Assembly (NCBI GenBank): GCA_028278345.1
Contig: JANQEL010000048.1
Span: 21,098 to 85,097 of the forward strand
Source: Myxococcota bacterium
Lineage (GTDB): Bacteria > Myxococcota_A > UBA9160 > UBA4427
Direction: 5' to 3'
Length of the DNA stretch: 64,000 bases
Of the stretch, positions 1-9,930 are shown one piece after another. The notes beneath the pieces are model-generated. The model was not told the DNA's origin. It did no database searches and was given only the letters and a program-made list of their open reading frames with translations. Positions within the stretch are counted from its first letter, which is position 1. Each line of letters begins with the position of its first letter. The position numbers and the translations under genes are program-made.

Positions 1-2
1 GC

Positions 3-425
3 GCGGCCACCCACGACGGCAATCCCCGCTTCATCCGCCACGGCGCCCAGGTGGGGCGCTTCATGGTCGCCAACGCCTGCATGCACTGCGTCGACCCGGT
101 CTGCATGATCGGTTGCCCCACCGGCGCGATCCATCGCTCGCCCCACGGCGGCGAAGTCGCGATCAACGATCCGACCTGCATCGGGTGTGCGACCTGCGCG
201 ACCAACTGCCCGTACCACAACATCCGCATGGTCGAGATCCGCAAGGCGGATGGCCGTCTCGTGCGCGACGTCGAAACCCGCGCGCCCATCGCCAAGGCGA
301 CGAAGTGCGATCTCTGCGTCGACCAGGCCGTCAGCCCGTCATGCCAGAACGCGTGCCCCCACGACGCCCTGCATCGTGTGGACATGCGCGAGACCCCGAA
401 ACTTCTGGAGCTGCTCGAACGGTGA
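3..425 (+). CDS. 4Fe-4S dicluster ferredoxin-type protein, C-terminal part (5' end beyond window)
   Basis: Frame is open to the left edge. Cys motifs CMHCVDPVCMIGCPTGA, CIGCATCATNCPY and CDLCVDQAVSPSCQNACP are typical of electron-transfer Fe-S subunits. Confidence 0.85.
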   Translation, partial: AATHDGNPRFIRHGAQVGRFMVANACMHCVDPVCMIGCPTGAIHRSPHGGEVAINDPTCIGCATCATNCPYHNIRMVEIRKADGRLVRDVETRAPIAKATKCDLCVDQAVSPSCQNACPHDALHRVDMRETPKLLELLER

Positions 426-1246
426 ACGCCTTCGCGAAACGCAGAGCGGTGAATACCGGGGTGACGGCCCTCGCCATCCTGCTCGGCGCCCTGGCTCTCC
501 AGATCCTCCACACCGCGATTCGACCCATCGCCTTCTGGTCGGGCTGGGTGCTCTTCGCGGTGATCCTGAGCCTCTCCCTCTTCAACGCGCGCAAGAAGCT
601 CCCCTTCCTGCCCATCGGTAACGCTTCGACCTGGTTGCAGTTCCACATCTACGCCGGGCTGTTCTCGATCGTGGCGTTCTTCGCGCATGCGGGTTTCGCG
701 CTGCCGACGGGGCGCCTCGAATCCCTTCTCTTCCTTCTCTTTGCTGGGATCGCGATCTCCGGCTTGTTCGGGACGGCGATCTCCCGCGTGATTCCGGTCG
801 GCCTCACGTCGAAGGGCGAAGCGGTGCTCTACGAGCGCATCCCGGCCCTGCGTGAAGCGCTGCGACGCGAAGTCGAAGATATCGTGGTCGAGTCGGCACG
901 CGCACATCAGAAGACCACCATCTCCGACTTCCATCGCGAACAACTGGCGCCCTACTTCCGGGGGCCGCGCAACTTCATCTATCACGCGATGGGGTGGTCG
1001 CGTCCCCTGCGCGAGCTCGAACGGGAGCTCGGTGTCCTCGATCGCTATCTCAACGACGATGAGCGCGAAGCCCTGCGCGAGATCACCGAGCGGGTTCGCG
1101 CCAAGGACGACCTCGACTACCAATGGGCGCGTCAGCTGCTGCTCAAGGCCTGGTTGTTCATCCACATCCCCCTGACCTTCAGCTTGTTGATCCTGATCGG
1201 GATTCACATCTTCGTGGTCTACGGCTTCCGGGGGAATCTCCCGTGA
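422..1246 (+). CDS. Membrane-bound cytochrome b-like subunit
   Basis: GTG start overlaps the stop of the upstream Fe-S gene (GTGA). Several TM segments, with His residues in or near TM helices (LQFHIYAGLFSIVAFFAHAGF, LFIHIPLTFSLLILIGIHIFVVYGF). Confidence 0.7.
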   Translation: MNAFAKRRAVNTGVTALAILLGALALQILHTAIRPIAFWSGWVLFAVILSLSLFNARKKLPFLPIGNASTWLQFHIYAGLFSIVAFFAHAGFALPTGRLESLLFLLFAGIAISGLFGTAISRVIPVGLTSKGEAVLYERIPALREALRREVEDIVVESARAHQKTTISDFHREQLAPYFRGPRNFIYHAMGWSRPLRELERELGVLDRYLNDDEREALREITERVRAKDDLDYQWARQLLLKAWLFIHIPLTFSLLILIGIHIFVVYGFRGNLP

Positions 1247-3468
1247 CACGCCGGCTGCAGCAGACGGACTTCGACCAGAGCATCTACGAACGGCCCGACC
1301 GCGAGTGGATCTGCGGGCACACGGGTCGGCCGTGTGCGCTGGGCCCCGACGTGAAGGGTCACTGCAACACCACCCACGAGTGCGTTCCCGCGCGTGAAGG
1401 CGACCGTTGGCGCTGTACGCGAACGGCCCCCTTCGGCGGTGAGTGCGAGCGCGGCCCCCTGCCCGACGGCAGCTGCTGCAACCCGATCGCGACCTGCCAG
1501 CCCCGGCGCAACCTGCGCGCGAAACGCGGGCGCACGGTGCGCGTCGTGGTGGCCCTCACGGTGGGTGTACTCGCGATCTTCCTCGGCGGAGACGGCGCCC
1601 TCGATTTCGTCCATCCCGGGCCGGTGACGAAGCACCACGGCACGATCGAGGGCGATTGCGTTCGCTGCCACGCGGCGGGGGCCGGCGGATTCTCCCACTG
1701 GATCGGCATGGCCTTCGCCGAGACCGAACGCGCGAGTGACAGCGAACGTTGCCTCGAATGCCACGACCTCGGCGCTTCGAACCTCCTGCCCCACAGCCTG
1801 CCCGCCGTAGAGCTGGCCGAAACCACCGCCCGCTTTCGCGAACGTGAGATCGAGGGATCCGCCCCTCTTCGCGTCACCCTGGCGAGTCTCGGGCCGGCGC
1901 GCAGCGTACGGGCCGGCGCCGAACTCACGTGCGCGGTCTGCCACCAGGAACACCAGGGCGTCGACCATGAGCTCACGTCGCTGTCGAACGATCAGTGCCA
2001 GGTATGTCACGCGATCCAGTTCGATCGTTTCGAAGAGGACCACCCCGCCCTCGGCCTCTACCCACACGGCCGTCGCACCCGCATCGCCTTCGATCACGCG
2101 ACCCACATCGAGGAGTACTTCCCCGGCGAAGAGCGCGAAGACATCAGCTGCGTGACCTGCCACGCCCCCGACGCCACGGGCCGCACGATGGATGTGAACG
2201 AGTTCGCGACGAGTTGTGCCGACTGCCACGACGGTGATGTGCGCAGCGCCGGTTCGACCGGAATCGCCTTCTTGAACCTGCCCGCGATCGACGCACGCGG
2301 ACTGCGCAGGTCGGGCATCGATCCGGGTCAATGGCCCGCGATCGAGCGGGCCCGCCCGCCCAGCCCCTTCATCGGCCTGCTCCTCGCAGGCGACAGCCGT
2401 TGGCAAAGCGACGATCCCGCCGCGACGAGCGACGCGATGACGCGGGCCGACAATGCGGCGAGCCTCGATCCGGAAGAGCGCCAACAGGTCGGCCGCTGGG
2501 TGTGGGCCTACAAGTCGCTGCTGCTGGAATTGCGCAACGACGGTCATCGCACGATTGCGAATCGCATCGCCTCGGATGCGATCACCGCCGACGCACTCGG
2601 CCCCGGCGACCGCGCAAACCTGCTGAGCGGGATCGATCGCGCACTCGTAGCCAGCACGGTCGACACCTGGTTCCCCGACCTCGAACGCGAGATGTCGGTC
2701 TTCGATCGGGTGACCGGCGAGCTCGAAGACCTCGGCCAGATGGAACGACGCCACTGGGAAGCCATCGGGGCCGGCATGCGCGACCTCGCCGGCGCGCGCG
2801 GCGGACGCGGACGCGCCTCGAGCGGCGACGCCAAGGGGGGAGATCGCTGGGTGCGCGAAGGCGGTTGGTATCGCAGCGGGAAGGACGCTTCGATCCGCTA
2901 CCGCTCACGCGGACACGCCGACCCCTTCCTTCGCACCTGGTTCGACGTCGCGGCCGCGGTCGCACAGACCGGCGACGCCGGCAGTGAAGCCACCTTCGCC
3001 GCGAACGCGCTCTTCGCGGGATTGCGTCGCGAGAGCACCACCGGCTCGTGCACCCTCTGCCACAGCATCGACACGGGTGAGACCGAAGACGGTGTCGCGG
3101 GATCGTTCAATCAGGTGGCGTGGCGTCCCCACCGCCCCGACCCGCATCGCAAGCGCGCGACGGAGTTCCGTCACATGCCGCACTTCAGCCTCGACAACGC
3201 CGGCACCTGCGACACCTGTCACACGTTGCGCGAATCCGACCCCGACGCGTTCGCCGAAGCCTACGAAGCCGACGCTTCGACCTGGGGCCATGCCCTCAAC
3301 TTCGAACCGGTGGGGCGCGAGACCTGCGGCGATTGCCATACCCGCGAAGCCGCGGGGGACGATTGCGTGGCGTGCCACAACTACCACCTGGGCGACACCA
3401 GGCCGATCCATCTCACCGCGACGCTCAGCGCCGCAGAAGAGGCCCAAGAAGAGGCGGGAGACGAATAG
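1243..3468 (+). CDS. Decaheme c-type cytochrome with a Cys-rich N-terminal domain
   Basis: GTG start overlaps the upstream stop. Ten CxxCH motifs (CVRCH, CLECH, CAVCH, CQVCH, CVTCH, CADCH, CTLCH, CDTCH, CGDCH, CVACH). One TM segment follows a 9-Cys N-terminal region. Confidence 0.9.
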   Translation: MTRRLQQTDFDQSIYERPDREWICGHTGRPCALGPDVKGHCNTTHECVPAREGDRWRCTRTAPFGGECERGPLPDGSCCNPIATCQPRRNLRAKRGRTVRVVVALTVGVLAIFLGGDGALDFVHPGPVTKHHGTIEGDCVRCHAAGAGGFSHWIGMAFAETERASDSERCLECHDLGASNLLPHSLPAVELAETTARFREREIEGSAPLRVTLASLGPARSVRAGAELTCAVCHQEHQGVDHELTSLSNDQCQVCHAIQFDRFEEDHPALGLYPHGRRTRIAFDHATHIEEYFPGEEREDISCVTCHAPDATGRTMDVNEFATSCADCHDGDVRSAGSTGIAFLNLPAIDARGLRRSGIDPGQWPAIERARPPSPFIGLLLAGDSRWQSDDPAATSDAMTRADNAASLDPEERQQVGRWVWAYKSLLLELRNDGHRTIANRIASDAITADALGPGDRANLLSGIDRALVASTVDTWFPDLEREMSVFDRVTGELEDLGQMERRHWEAIGAGMRDLAGARGGRGRASSGDAKGGDRWVREGGWYRSGKDASIRYRSRGHADPFLRTWFDVAAAVAQTGDAGSEATFAANALFAGLRRESTTGSCTLCHSIDTGETEDGVAGSFNQVAWRPHRPDPHRKRATEFRHMPHFSLDNAGTCDTCHTLRESDPDAFAEAYEADASTWGHALNFEPVGRETCGDCHTREAAGDDCVACHNYHLGDTRPIHLTATLSAAEEAQEEAGDE

Positions 3469-3471
3469 CCG

Positions 3472-4380
3472 CTAGTCCTCGAAGCGGAATTCTTCGCTTC
3501 CGATGCGGATCACGTCGCCGAACTTGAGCTCGACGTTCTCGATGCGCTGCTCGTTCACCCAGGTGCCGTTCACCGAACGCAGATCCCAGATGTGGGCGCG
3601 CCCGGAACGGATCCGCAGCTCGGCGTGGTTGCGCGAGGCGTCGTGGCCGTGGATCACGATGTCGTTGTCGTTCAGGCCGCCGATGCGCACGCGGGGCCGA
3701 TCGAGATCGATGCGCTCACCAGCTCTCGGCCCCTTGGTGAATACGAGGGAGGGCACCGGCTTCTGCCAGAAGAGCCAGAAAGGTCGCTTGCGCCGACCGG
3801 TGGCGGGCGCGTCGGGAGTGGCCTTCTCGCCCGTCTGCTCCTCGGCGTCTTCTACCACCGGTGCCGGGGCGGCTCCGACCGAGGTGCTTCCCGTACCCTC
3901 GGTGATGACGGGAATCGCGCTTCCACCCATCTCGCCCGTGCCCGTCACCATGCGCAGCATGAAGACCGTCGTGCCGAGGCGGATGCGATCGCCGTCCTGC
4001 AGCGAATCCTCGCTGATGAGGCTTTCGTTGACGTAGACGTCCTTGCCTTCGGCGGCACGCAACAGGAAGCGCCCCTGGTCGCACTCGATGTGGGCATGGG
4101 AGCGCGAGATCCAACGACTGTTCAACACGGGCGAACAGGTCGATCCCCGACCGAGGTGATTGTCGCCGTTTCGTAGGATGAAGGCTTCGCCCTGGAGATC
4201 ACCTTCGATGGCGACCAGGGTGGCCGCCACGCCGACCGCATCGGTCGCGGTCGGTGTCGCCACGGTAGGCGGGATGGCTTCCGCGACCGAGGGCTCTGCC
4301 GCCGGCTCTTCGGCCGCCGAGGAAACCTGGCTCGATACCACCGTAGGTTGGGCAATGCTGCGCTTGTCTCGCGATGCCAA
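3472..4380 (-). CDS. Protein with two FHA domains
   Basis: Two FHA-like repeats: HLGRGSTCSPVLNSRWISRSHAHIE...DVYVNESLI and VRIGGLNDNDIVIHGHDASRNHAELR...DLRSVNGTWVNEQRI. Confidence 0.85.
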   Translation of the reverse strand: MASRDKRSIAQPTVVSSQVSSAAEEPAAEPSVAEAIPPTVATPTATDAVGVAATLVAIEGDLQGEAFILRNGDNHLGRGSTCSPVLNSRWISRSHAHIECDQGRFLLRAAEGKDVYVNESLISEDSLQDGDRIRLGTTVFMLRMVTGTGEMGGSAIPVITEGTGSTSVGAAPAPVVEDAEEQTGEKATPDAPATGRRKRPFWLFWQKPVPSLVFTKGPRAGERIDLDRPRVRIGGLNDNDIVIHGHDASRNHAELRIRSGRAHIWDLRSVNGTWVNEQRIENVELKFGDVIRIGSEEFRFED

Positions 4381-4436
4381 CGCCGACCTCCCGAAGCCGC
4401 GAGTCTATCATGCGCCTTCGGCTATGCTGCCCCGCG

Positions 4437-5609
4437 ATGCCGGATCAATCCGCTGCACAGCGACGTCGCGGCGCCCCCGTGGATCTGGCCTTGATCAGTC
4501 TGCTGATCCTGCAGGTCGTAGTGATCGTTCATCTGGGACTCACCCCCTTCATGTTCTCCCTCGACAATCAGGTCGAGGCGATCGCGGACGGGCCGGGGGT
4601 CGCGTTCGACGCAGTTGGCATGGCGACCAGCGACGGCGCGATCGACGGCCCGGGCGACTTCCCCGACGAGCAGATCAGCCTGCTCTTCGAGATCGAGCCC
4701 GCCGACGAACCCAATACCGGGTTGGGCACCATCTTCTCCATCGAGTCGGCGGGTGGCGATACGCCCCTGATCGTGGCGCAGTGGAAGGATTGGCTCGTGG
4801 TGCGGGTGCGCGATCCCGATCACCGCAGTCTCGGCTACTGGGAGATCGACGCCGCCGGCTTCACGCGGGACGTTCGCCGCTTCGTAACGATCACCTCGAG
4901 CCCGAAGCACGGCACGATCATCTACGTCGACGGCAAGGCCACGGGCGATACCCGGACCCGCTCGGTCGTTCTCAACGAGCAGGGCTTCGACGGGCAGCTA
5001 CTGCTCGGCTGCCTCGGCAACGGCTCGGCGGGTTGGCGGGGCATGCTCTCCGGCCTCGCCATCAGCAACACCGTCTATGCGCCCGAGGAGGTGGCGGCCC
5101 TCCACGCAACGCTCAGCGAGGGCGGCTTCGCGGCGCTTTCGAGCGCCAGGAAGCTGGTGGCGTTCTACGACTTCGGTCGACTCGAGGGTGGGGGCGTAGG
5201 CGATCTCTACGCGCTCGCGAACGCGGCGGGCAAGAGCGATCTCGGGAGCCTGCGCTTTCCCGAGGTCTTCGCTCCCCTGCGCCCCGCCGTCTTCGGCGTC
5301 CCCGAGCTACGAGACATGAAGGCCGATTGGTTCCTCGCCGACATGATGCGCAACATCGCGGGCTTCGTTCCCCTCGGGCTGTTCGCCGCGCTGATCCTGA
5401 TCCGTCACAGCAACCGGCGCGGGGTGGCGATCGCCTTTCAGGTGGCCGCCATCGGGGCGCTCCTCAGCTTCGGCATCGAGGCCGTGCAGATCGCGCTCCC
5501 GATGCGGAGTTCATCGCTCAGCGATCTGCTGCTCAACACGATCGGCGCGATGACGGGGGCGGTGATCGGCCTGGCGTTCCGCCACACCCGGCTCGCGCAG
5601 ACTCGGTAG
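4437..5609 (+). CDS. LamG/concanavalin-like domain fused to a C-terminal VanZ-like membrane domain
   Basis: N-terminal TM, then beta-rich lectin-like region (GTIIYVDGKATGDT, GMLSGLAISNTVYAPEEV), then VanZ-like TM region (DMMRNIAGFVPLGLFAALIL...FGIEAVQIALPMRSSSLSDLLLNTIGAMTGAVIG). Confidence 0.75.
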   Translation: MPDQSAAQRRRGAPVDLALISLLILQVVVIVHLGLTPFMFSLDNQVEAIADGPGVAFDAVGMATSDGAIDGPGDFPDEQISLLFEIEPADEPNTGLGTIFSIESAGGDTPLIVAQWKDWLVVRVRDPDHRSLGYWEIDAAGFTRDVRRFVTITSSPKHGTIIYVDGKATGDTRTRSVVLNEQGFDGQLLLGCLGNGSAGWRGMLSGLAISNTVYAPEEVAALHATLSEGGFAALSSARKLVAFYDFGRLEGGGVGDLYALANAAGKSDLGSLRFPEVFAPLRPAVFGVPELRDMKADWFLADMMRNIAGFVPLGLFAALILIRHSNRRGVAIAFQVAAIGALLSFGIEAVQIALPMRSSSLSDLLLNTIGAMTGAVIGLAFRHTRLAQTR

Positions 5610-5629
5610 GTCGCGACGAGACGTCGGGT

Positions 5630-6379
5630 TCAGCCGCTTCGCTTCGAGTGGGCGAGTTCGCGCGCCGCACCTCGTTGCAGCGTACCCACGTCGCTCATCA
5701 CGGTGATCATGCGAAACCCGTTCGCGACGTGCTTGGGTGCGAGTTCGGCGTTCGCGTGGATCCCCACTGCAACGCCCTGCGCCGCGCACGCCTTGGCGAC
5801 GCCTTCGTACGCGTGCGCGTACGGACCCTCGTTGTCCATGCCAGGCGCTTGCCCGAGGGAGAGACTCAGATCGTTGGGTCCGATGTAGACCGCATCGACA
5901 CCCGGTAGCGAAACGATGGCCTCCACTTCTTCGGCGGCCTCGCGGGTCTCGATCATCGGCACACAGGCGATCTCGTCGTTTGCGCGGGCGAAGTAGTCGG
6001 CGTGCGTCACCGCGGCGCGGACGGGACCGTAGCTGCGGGTTCCGGCAGGCGGATAGCGGCAGGCGGAGAGCGCAGCCTCGACATCGCCGACGCTGTAGAT
6101 GAGGGGAATCACGATGCCGAGAGCGCCGGCGTCGAGGGCGCGATTGATCGCGGCGAAGTCGTTGGCGGGTACGCGCACAAAGGGTGTCGCTTCCGTCGCA
6201 CTGATGGCGACGAGCATCTCCGAACACGAGGCGTCGTCGATCAGGCCGTGCTGCAGGTCGATGCAGATATAGTCGTAGCCCGCGCGTGCGATCGCTTCGG
6301 CCGAGAGCGAACTCGGAATCGAGAGCCAGGCCCCATACGCGGGCTCGCCACGCTGCCAGAGGCGCTTGGTGCTGTTCAT
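5630..6379 (-). CDS. HpcH/HpaI family aldolase
   Basis: GAWLSIPSSLSAEAIARAGYDYICIDLQHGLID, VPMIETREAAEEVEAIVSLPGVDAVYIGPNDLSLSLG. Confidence 0.9.
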   Translation of the reverse strand: MNSTKRLWQRGEPAYGAWLSIPSSLSAEAIARAGYDYICIDLQHGLIDDASCSEMLVAISATEATPFVRVPANDFAAINRALDAGALGIVIPLIYSVGDVEAALSACRYPPAGTRSYGPVRAAVTHADYFARANDEIACVPMIETREAAEEVEAIVSLPGVDAVYIGPNDLSLSLGQAPGMDNEGPYAHAYEGVAKACAAQGVAVGIHANAELAPKHVANGFRMITVMSDVGTLQRGAARELAHSKRSG

Positions 6380-6600
6380 CTTCGAACTCCTCCTCGCAGA
6401 TTGCGGCGAAGGGTACCCGAGCCGGGCGCCCGCGAACGGCACCTCTCCACCGCCCGGTCTCTGCACCGCGCAGGACTCGCAATTCCCTCGCAGGCGATTG
6501 GCAGGGGCTATCCTCGCTCGTGCGTAACGGGCTTCGAAGCGCGCGTACGTCGTTCGAGCGCCGCACTTCGGGGTTGTGCAGCAGGGAGGCAGGAAGCGTC

Positions 6601-7800
6601 ATGGCGGAATCCGAACCCGGCGACATCAACCTGATGACCCCCGAAACGATGCGCGCACCGCAGAAGACCTACGCGGAACTTCGCAGCCGCTGCCCCGTGG
6701 TCCACAGCGGTTCGGGCGTCGGGAGATTCGGCGGCGCCATGCTCACGCGCTTCGAAGACGTGATGTGGGCCCTGCGACATCCCGAGATCTTCTCCTCTGC
6801 AATGGACGTACAGCTCGCCCTCGGCACCGAGCGGCCGATGATTCCGCAACAGATCGACCCGCCGGAGCAGACGCGCTTTCGCAAACTCCTCGACCCCCAC
6901 TTCTCGCGCAAGCGCATGATGAAACTCGCCCCTGCGATCCGAGCCCACGCGAACGAGTTGATCGATCGTTTCTACGACGAGGGCGAGTGCGAATTCGATT
7001 CGGCCTTCGCCATCCCGCTGCCCTGCACTGCATTCCTCGCCTTGATGGGTCTGCCGCTTTCCGACCTCGATCTCTTCCTCGGCTTCAAGGACGACATCAT
7101 CCGACCCCAGAAGAATCATCCCGATGCCACCGACCCCACCGCGGTCCGCGCCGAAGCGGGCAAGAGGATCTACGCCTACTTCGAGGACGTCCTCGAAGAA
7201 CGTCGCAAGAACCCGACCGAAGACTTCCTCGGATACCTCGTACAAGCGGAAATCCAGGGCGATCGCCTGACGCATGAGGAGATGCTCGACATCTGCTTCC
7301 TGCAGATCCTGGCCGGCCTCGACACGGTGACGGCCACCCTCGGCTGCAACATCGCCTATCTCGCCGAAAACCCCGATCAACGGCAGAAGCTCCTCGACGG
7401 ACCGGAACTCCTGGACGGCGCCATCGAAGAGCTGCTGCGCTGGGAGTCTCCCGTGACGGCGGTCCCGCGGGTCCTCACCCGGGACGTAACCGTCCGCGGT
7501 GTCACCTTGAAGAAGGGCGAACTCGTCACCCTGCTCCTGGGCTCGGCGAATACCGACGACGACGAGTTCGAAGACGCCCAGAAGGTCGACTTCGAGCGCC
7601 GCGCCAATCGACACATCGCCTTCGGTGCGGGGGCCCATCGCTGCCTGGGCTCGCACCTCGCGCGGATGGAACTGATGGTCGCCCTCGAGGAGTGGCACAA
7701 GCGCATTCCCCACTACCGCATCAAGGAAGGTGAGACGCCGACCTTCAGCCCGGGTATCCGCGAAGCCCTCTATCTACCCCTCGTCTGGGATCCGGCTTAG
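6601..7800 (+). CDS. Cytochrome P450
   Basis: Heme-binding FGAGAHRCLGSHLARMEL; ExxR region ELLRWESPV; I-helix-like AGLDTVTATLG. Confidence 0.95.
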   Translation: MAESEPGDINLMTPETMRAPQKTYAELRSRCPVVHSGSGVGRFGGAMLTRFEDVMWALRHPEIFSSAMDVQLALGTERPMIPQQIDPPEQTRFRKLLDPHFSRKRMMKLAPAIRAHANELIDRFYDEGECEFDSAFAIPLPCTAFLALMGLPLSDLDLFLGFKDDIIRPQKNHPDATDPTAVRAEAGKRIYAYFEDVLEERRKNPTEDFLGYLVQAEIQGDRLTHEEMLDICFLQILAGLDTVTATLGCNIAYLAENPDQRQKLLDGPELLDGAIEELLRWESPVTAVPRVLTRDVTVRGVTLKKGELVTLLLGSANTDDDEFEDAQKVDFERRANRHIAFGAGAHRCLGSHLARMELMVALEEWHKRIPHYRIKEGETPTFSPGIREALYLPLVWDPA

Positions 7801-7860
7801 ACTTCCCATCGATCGCGCCCACGACCACGCGCCCCAACGCGTTCGATTCGGGAGGCTTCG

Positions 7861-9141
7861 ATGGTTCTTCGGACCCTGCAGTGGATCGTGAGACAGGAAT
7901 GGCTGCTTCGACTCCTGGGGTGGCTGTTCGGGCCCTTCAACCCCTTTCTCGAGTCGTACCGGCGCGACCCCCATCGCGTCTATCGCAAGCTTCGGGAGGA
8001 GGATCCGCTCTACCGCAGCCGTGTCTTCCAGGCCTTCGTCGCGACGCGCTATGACGACGTCCAGCACGTGCTGCGAAGCCCGAGCTTCAGCGCGGATCGC
8101 ATGCTGACCCCCGCCTTCCAGGCGATGGCGAAGCGCACGCGTCGCTATCCCCAGCTCCACGCCCTGATCGAACGCAACCTGCTGATGCTCGAAGGCCCCG
8201 AGCATCGACGCCTGCGAGGCCTCGTGGGCAAGGCCTTCACGCCCCGTCGCGTGCAGGAGTTGCGGCCGCGCATCGAAAGTCTGGTCGAGGAGCTGCTCGA
8301 CGAGATGGAGAAGCGCGGCGATGTCGAATTGATCCGCGACTTCGCGCACCCGCTGCCCATCAACGTGATCCTCGAGATGCTCGGGCTTCCCGCGAAGGAT
8401 CGTCACCTCTTCGCGGAATGGTCGAAGCCCCTCGCCACCCTCGTCGACCCCCTCGAAGCCGAGGGCGGAGACGGCAGCATCCGCCAGGCGGTCGAGGAGC
8501 TGAACGCCTACCTGCGGCCCATCATCGAGGATCGCCGTCGCGAACCGAAGGACGATCTGCTCACGGCAATGCTGCAGGCGGAGGAAGACGGCGAGCGCCT
8601 CGACGAGAAGGACCTGCTCGCCCTCGTCTCCCTGATCATGGTCGCCGGACACGAAACGACGACCAGTCTGATCAGCAACTCGGTCATCGAACTGTTGCGC
8701 AACCCGAGTGAGCGAAAACGCCTAACGGAAGATCCCGAGCTGATCGAGAGCGCCGTCGACGAGTTCGTTCGCTACGCAGGCACCGTGGTGCTCACCGATC
8801 GCGTCGCGATCGAGGACACGGAGCTGCGCGGCAAGCGGATCAAGAAGGGTCAGGTCGTCATCTGCGTGATCGCAGCAGCGAATCGCGATCCCGAGCAGTT
8901 CGAAGATCCCGAGCGCCTCGATCTCGGCAGAGAGAACAACCATCACCTCGGCTTCGGTCTCGGCAGTCATTTCTGCCTCGGCGCGCAGCTCGCACGGCTC
9001 GAGACCCAGATCGCGCTCTCCGCCCTGCTCCGTCGCTTCCCCGACTTCACCGGACCCGCCGAACCCGAAGCCTGGAAGCGCTCGACCGTATTGCGGGGGC
9101 CGACACGACTCGACATCTCGGTCGGAGGCCCTGCCGACTAG
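7861..9141 (+). CDS. Cytochrome P450
   Basis: Heme-binding FGLGSHFCLGAQLARLE; I-helix VAGHETTTSLISN. Confidence 0.95.
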   Translation: MVLRTLQWIVRQEWLLRLLGWLFGPFNPFLESYRRDPHRVYRKLREEDPLYRSRVFQAFVATRYDDVQHVLRSPSFSADRMLTPAFQAMAKRTRRYPQLHALIERNLLMLEGPEHRRLRGLVGKAFTPRRVQELRPRIESLVEELLDEMEKRGDVELIRDFAHPLPINVILEMLGLPAKDRHLFAEWSKPLATLVDPLEAEGGDGSIRQAVEELNAYLRPIIEDRRREPKDDLLTAMLQAEEDGERLDEKDLLALVSLIMVAGHETTTSLISNSVIELLRNPSERKRLTEDPELIESAVDEFVRYAGTVVLTDRVAIEDTELRGKRIKKGQVVICVIAAANRDPEQFEDPERLDLGRENNHHLGFGLGSHFCLGAQLARLETQIALSALLRRFPDFTGPAEPEAWKRSTVLRGPTRLDISVGGPAD

Positions 9142-9156
9142 CTTCGCCACGCGCCC

Positions 9157-9924
9157 ATGCAGATCATCATCTTTTGCTTCATCGCCGCGATCGCGACGCT
9201 GGCGGAGCGCCTCGCGCCCGCGCGTCCGCAGCCCCTGTTTCGAACGGGGTTCTTCCCGGACGTCATCCACACCGGGGTGAACATCCTGCTCCGCTTCGTG
9301 CTCACGGGGACCCTCGCGGTCGTGATCACCGAGACCGCGAAGCAGGTCCTGCCGCCTTCGATGGTCGGAATGGTGAGCGAGGCGAGCTACGTCGTGCAGC
9401 TCGTGGCCGTCGTGCTGGTGCTCGACTTCTTCTTCTACTGGATGCACCGCGCCAAACACCACTACGACTGGTGGTGGCGACTGCACGAGACCCATCACAG
9501 CTCGGATCAGCTCGATTGGTTCTCGAGCGTGCGCTTCCACCCGCTCGAAAAGATCCTCGATCGCGTGATCTATCTACTGCCGCTTGCGGTACTCGGTCCT
9601 TCGCAGGACGTCCTGCTCGGGCTCGCGGCGATCGATGCCAGCATCGCGACCCTGGCCCACGCCAACCTGAACGTTCGCATCGGCCCGCTCATCTACGTCT
9701 TCGTCGGGCCCGAGATGCACGCGTGGCACCACGCGTCCGACCCCGAGCATCAGCGCACCAACTTCGGCAACAACCTCTCGATCTTCGATTGGCTCTTCGG
9801 AACGGCGTCGCTTCCCGGAGGCCGCCCCGCCGCGTTCGGCACCGGCGACGCCGACTACCCCCAGAGCAATTGGTGGCGTCAGGTCGCCTATGCCTTTCGG
9901 CCGTTCTCGGCACCGGGGAGCTGA
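9157..9924 (+). CDS. Sterol desaturase / fatty acid hydroxylase family membrane protein
   Basis: Histidine boxes HRAKHH, HETHHSS and HAWHH among TM segments. Confidence 0.9.
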   Translation: MQIIIFCFIAAIATLAERLAPARPQPLFRTGFFPDVIHTGVNILLRFVLTGTLAVVITETAKQVLPPSMVGMVSEASYVVQLVAVVLVLDFFFYWMHRAKHHYDWWWRLHETHHSSDQLDWFSSVRFHPLEKILDRVIYLLPLAVLGPSQDVLLGLAAIDASIATLAHANLNVRIGPLIYVFVGPEMHAWHHASDPEHQRTNFGNNLSIFDWLFGTASLPGGRPAAFGTGDADYPQSNWWRQVAYAFRPFSAPGS

Positions 9925-9930
9925 GCGCCG

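Noticed and set aside
51-425. Met at 51 as the true start of the Fe-S protein
   Set aside because: The frame is open to the left edge and sequence before it (ATHDGNPRFIRHGAQVGRF) looks coding; the gene is truncated by the window.
1219-2754. Long minus-strand ORF (511 aa) opposite the decaheme cytochrome
   Set aside because: Antisense shadow of a GC-rich coding gene; no family motifs, while the plus strand has ten heme motifs.
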